NCBI RefSeq assembly: GCF_022690765.1
Contig: NZ_JALCZA010000015.1
Coordinates: 1 to 64,000 of the forward strand
Reading direction: 5' to 3'
Origin: Anaeromyxobacter oryzisoli
Lineage (GTDB): Bacteria; Myxococcota; Myxococcia; Myxococcales; Anaeromyxobacteraceae
DNA: 64,000 bases
The position numbers and the translations under genes were made by a program. The notes beneath the pieces are model-generated. The model was not told the origin of the DNA and did no database searches. It worked only from the letters and a program-made list of their open reading frames with translations. Position 1 is the first letter of the stretch. Each line of letters opens with the position of its first letter. This document shows, in pieces, positions 60,460 through 64,000 of the stretch.

Positions 60460-61251
60460 TCAGTCCGCCGGCAGGGCCTCCCCCGGCGGCAACGTCAGGA
60501 TTTCAGGCCCGTTTTCGGTGATGGCCACGGTGTGCTCGAAGTGAGCGGAGAGCGACCCGTCGAGCGTTCGGGCCGTCCAGCCATCGTCCAGCGTCTCCAC
60601 GTCACACAGGCCCGCGTTCACCATCGGCTCGATCGCGAGCACCATCCCGGCCCTGAGCGTCGCGCCGGTCCCCGGTCGGCCGTAGTTCGGCACGTGCGGC
60701 GCCTCGTGCAGCCGGCGCCCGATCCCATGCCCCACGAAGTCGCGGACCACCGAGAAGCCGCACCCCTCCACGTGCTCCTGGACCGCGAACCCCACGTCGC
60801 CCAGCCGGGCGCCGGGGCGCGCGGCGGCGATGCCCCGCGCGAGCGCGCCGCGGGTCGTCGCGAGGAGGCGCGCCGCGAGCGGAGAGCCCTTCCCCGCCAC
60901 GACCGTCCGCGCGGAGTCGGCGAACCAGCCGCCGAGGATCACGCCGTAGTCCAGGCCGACGACGTCGCCCGCCTGGAGCACGCGACGCGAAGGGATCCCG
61001 TGGATCACCTCGTCGTTCACGGAGATGCACAGCGACGCCGGGTAGCCGCAGTAGCCGAGGAACGCGGGCTCGGCCCCGAGCTCCCGCGTCCGCCGGGCGG
61101 CGAGCCGGTCGAGCTCGAGCGTGGTCACGCCCGGCGCGACGGCGCCGACGAGGCCCTCGAGGACCTGCCACAGGACGAGGCCCGCCTCCCGCATGCGGGC
61201 GATGTCGTCCGGCGTCCGGAGGGTGATGCGCTCGCGGGAGAGGGCGTCCAT
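60460..61251 (-). CDS. map: Methionine aminopeptidase, type I
   Basis: This 263-residue enzyme removes initiator methionine from nascent proteins. The five metal ligands are visible: Asp in [10 protein letters not shown] and in FADSARTVV, His in [19 protein letters not shown], Glu in AIEPMVN and Glu in ITENGPEIL. The ATG at 61251 (MDALSRERI) lies 14 bp after the adk stop. Placement after secY and adk is standard. Confidence 0.96.
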   Translation of the reverse strand: MDALSRERITLRTPDDIARMREAGLVLWQVLEGLVGAVAPGVTTLELDRLAARRTRELGAEPAFLGYCGYPASLCISVNDEVIHGIPSRRVLQAGDVVGLDYGVILGGWFADSARTVVAGKGSPLAARLLATTRGALARGIAAARPGARLGDVGFAVQEHVEGCGFSVVRDFVGHGIGRRLHEAPHVPNYGRPGTGATLRAGMVLAIEPMVNAGLCDVETLDDGWTARTLDGSLSAHFEHTVAITENGPEILTLPPGEALPAD

Positions 61252-61265
61252 CGAGGGTCGGGCCG

Positions 61266-61910
61266 CTACTGGCCGAGCGCCTTGCGCGTCACGGCGAGGA
61301 TGCCGTCGGGCGAGCCGACGCCGTCGACCTCGGCGACGAGGCCGCGCTCCCGGTAGAAGCGCTTGAGCGGCTCGGTCTTGACGCCGTACTCCTGCAGCCG
61401 CTTCCGGATCTTCTCGGGCTTGTCGTCGTCGCGCTGCACGAGCGCGGTCACGTCGCGATCGCAGATCCCGGCGCGCTTCGGCGGGTTCTGCGTCACGTGG
61501 TAGATCGCCCCGCACTTCGGGCAGCTCCGGCGCCCGCCGATGCGGTCCACGACCGTCTCCTCGGCGACCTCGTACGAGATGACCCGGTCGATCTTGCGGC
61601 CGAGGGACCGGAGCAACAGGTCCAGGTACTGCGCCTGCGGCACGGTCCTGGGATAGCCGTCGAGGATGAACCCCGGCGCGACGTCCGGCTGGGAGAGCCG
61701 ATCCTTCACGAGCTCGTTCGTCACGTCGTCGGTGACGAGGCCGCCCCCGTCCATGATCGCCTGGATCTTCTTGCCCAGCGGCGTGCCGCGCGCCTTGTGG
61801 TCGCGGAACATGTCGCCGGTCGAGATGTGCGGGATCGCGTACTGCTGGGCGAGGAGCTTGGCCTGAGTGCCCTTGCCCGCGCCGGGCGGGCCGAGGAGGA
61901 TCAGGATCAT
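61266..61910 (-). CDS. adk: Adenylate kinase with zinc-binding lid
   Basis: This 214-residue kinase interconverts AMP, ATP and ADP. The P-loop is LLGPPGAGKGTQA; HISTGDMFRDHKA and FILDGYPRTVPQAQ follow. The long-form LID contains CPKC and CDRD, a Cys3-Asp zinc site. It lies between secY and map, separated from secY by a strong hairpin. Confidence 0.97.
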   Translation of the reverse strand: MILILLGPPGAGKGTQAKLLAQQYAIPHISTGDMFRDHKARGTPLGKKIQAIMDGGGLVTDDVTNELVKDRLSQPDVAPGFILDGYPRTVPQAQYLDLLLRSLGRKIDRVISYEVAEETVVDRIGGRRSCPKCGAIYHVTQNPPKRAGICDRDVTALVQRDDDKPEKIRKRLQEYGVKTEPLKRFYRERGLVAEVDGVGSPDGILAVTRKALGQ

Positions 61911-61933
61911 GATCGTATCTCCGAAGAAGCGGA

Positions 61934-61956
61934 GGGCCTCGCCGTCGGCGAGGCCC
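61934..61956. promoter_or_regulatory. Perfect hairpin between secY and adk
   Basis: GGGCCTCGCC-GTC-GGCGAGGCCC is a perfect 10-bp stem with a 3-nt loop in the 54-bp gap. Without a T-tract it may be a weak attenuator or mRNA stability element. Confidence 0.5.
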
Positions 61957-61964
61957 CGCGCGGC

Positions 61965-63305
<1,341 letters not shown>

Positions 63306-63369
63306 GCCGATCCCTTTCGCCCTGCCGGCCGGGCGCTCACCGCGCGCACGGTGAGCCCCGGCGGTCGGA

Positions 63370-63864
63370 CTACTTCGCCTGCTCCGCCTTCTTCGCGGCC
63401 TTCGCCTTCTGGTACATCGTAACAGGCGCCGGGACGAGCTCCACCTTCCCGCCCGCCTTCTCGATCGCGGCCCTGGCGCCAGCGGTCACCCGGTTCACCT
63501 TGACCGTCAGCGCGGCCTTGAGCTCGGCCTGGCCGAGCACGACGACGCCGTCCCGGTTCCCGCGGATGAGGCCGGACGCCTCGAGGACCGCGGCGTCCAC
63601 GGTGCCGCTCAACCCTTCGAGGTCGGCCACCTGCACCTCCTCGAGCTCGCGGCGGAAGACGTTGTGGAATCCGAACTTCGGGAGGCGGCGCTGGAGCGGC
63701 ATCTGGCCGCCCTCGAACCCCTCGAAGTGCATGTTGCCGGTGCGGGCCTTCTGGCCCTTGCCGCCGCGGCCGGCGGTCTTGCCGAGGCCGGAGGCCTGGC
63801 CACGACCGACGCGGACCTTCCGGCGGTTGGCGCCCTTCGGCGCCTTGAGCTTGGAGAGCGACAT
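63370..63864 (-). CDS. rplO: 50S ribosomal protein L15
   Basis: This 164-residue L15 begins [20 protein letters not shown], with the Gly-rich [20 protein letters not shown] and [20 protein letters not shown] regions. The ATG at 63864 follows a GGAGAT site. It lies upstream of secY. Confidence 0.97.
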   Translation of the reverse strand: MSLSKLKAPKGANRRKVRVGRGQASGLGKTAGRGGKGQKARTGNMHFEGFEGGQMPLQRRLPKFGFHNVFRRELEEVQVADLEGLSGTVDAAVLEASGLIRGNRDGVVVLGQAELKAALTVKVNRVTAGARAAIEKAGGKVELVPAPVTMYQKAKAAKKAEQAK

Positions 63865-63898
63865 GAGGAAATCTCCTTTTATCACGCGGGGCGCGCGA

Positions 63899-64000
63899 TC
63901 ACGACCGCGCGGCCGCCGCCTTCTTGGCCTTCCGGCCCACGGGCGGCGGAGCATCGACCCGCTCCCACTCCACGAGGTATCCGACCTTGGCGATCATCCC
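63899..64000 (-). CDS. rpmD: 50S ribosomal protein L30 (partial, C-terminal end)
   Basis: Only the last 33 residues are in the window (GMIAKVGYLVEWERVDAPPP, then a Lys/Ala-rich tail). The segment GMIAKVGYLV matches the C-terminal part of L30, and the position upstream of rplO is the conserved place of rpmD. The rest lies beyond 64000. Confidence 0.85.
   Translation of the reverse strand, partial: GMIAKVGYLVEWERVDAPPPVGRKAKKAAAARS

Overview
The window is very GC-rich chromosomal DNA (above 70% by eye). Its gene content and spelling fit a myxobacterium, most likely Anaeromyxobacter or a close relative. That assignment is an inference from the GC content, the ribosomal gene order, the myxobacterial-type hypothetical proteins and the selenocysteine tRNA; no database search was run.

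Layout. 1-2358 holds an mlaE-mlaF-mlaD lipid transport operon, with mlaD cut by the window edge. 2400-10340 holds mixed housekeeping genes: a zinc-ribbon protein, an SH3 lipoprotein, an RluA-type pseudouridine synthase, a paired active/inactive M16 peptidase, a small XRE regulator and a HAD 5'-nucleotidase. 10459-10554 is a clear tRNA-Sec (selC). 10808-17172 encodes a 1778-residue modular subtilisin and a parvulin-type prolyl isomerase. 17173-25467 is an accessory region with lower GC in places. It contains a REP-associated tyrosine transposase (RAYT), REP-like sequences, two small candidate immunity genes and an Rhs/YD-repeat gene that is out of frame at a 10-G tract and again near its lipoprotein N-terminus. 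25468-40940 returns to ordinary genes: cupin, SDR, MBL-fold, GNAT, dodecin, arginine decarboxylase, ABC exporter, methyltransferase, two outer-membrane-type proteins, RluD, a J-like/HTH protein, a MinD-type ATPase and an HNH nuclease. 41053-47339 encodes a lytic transglycosylase and a sensor kinase/NtrC-type regulator pair. 47340-50430 has a cluster of REP-like motifs, an outer-membrane protein and a second RAYT preceded by a tandem 81-bp REP unit. 50426-56016 is rsmI, yraN, a degenerate SMC-like gene and the rpsP-khpA-rimM-trmD-rplS operon. 56130-64000 is a PAP2-like gene and the end of the ribosomal superoperon (rpmD, rplO, secY, adk, map; rpmJ, rpsM, rpsK, rpsD, rpoA, rplQ), all on the minus strand.

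Two dispersed repeat families stand out. One is a REP-like family (core GACCGAGAGAAGTTTT next to a GTCCGC-N3-GCGGAC hairpin) found directly upstream of both RAYT genes and at several other sites; it looks like a resident RAYT/REP system. The other is an approximately 190-bp element with five full or partial copies whose ends repeatedly coincide with start or stop codons of flanking genes. The Rhs gene, its downstream partner and the modular peptidase are the best candidates for less-described protein biology.
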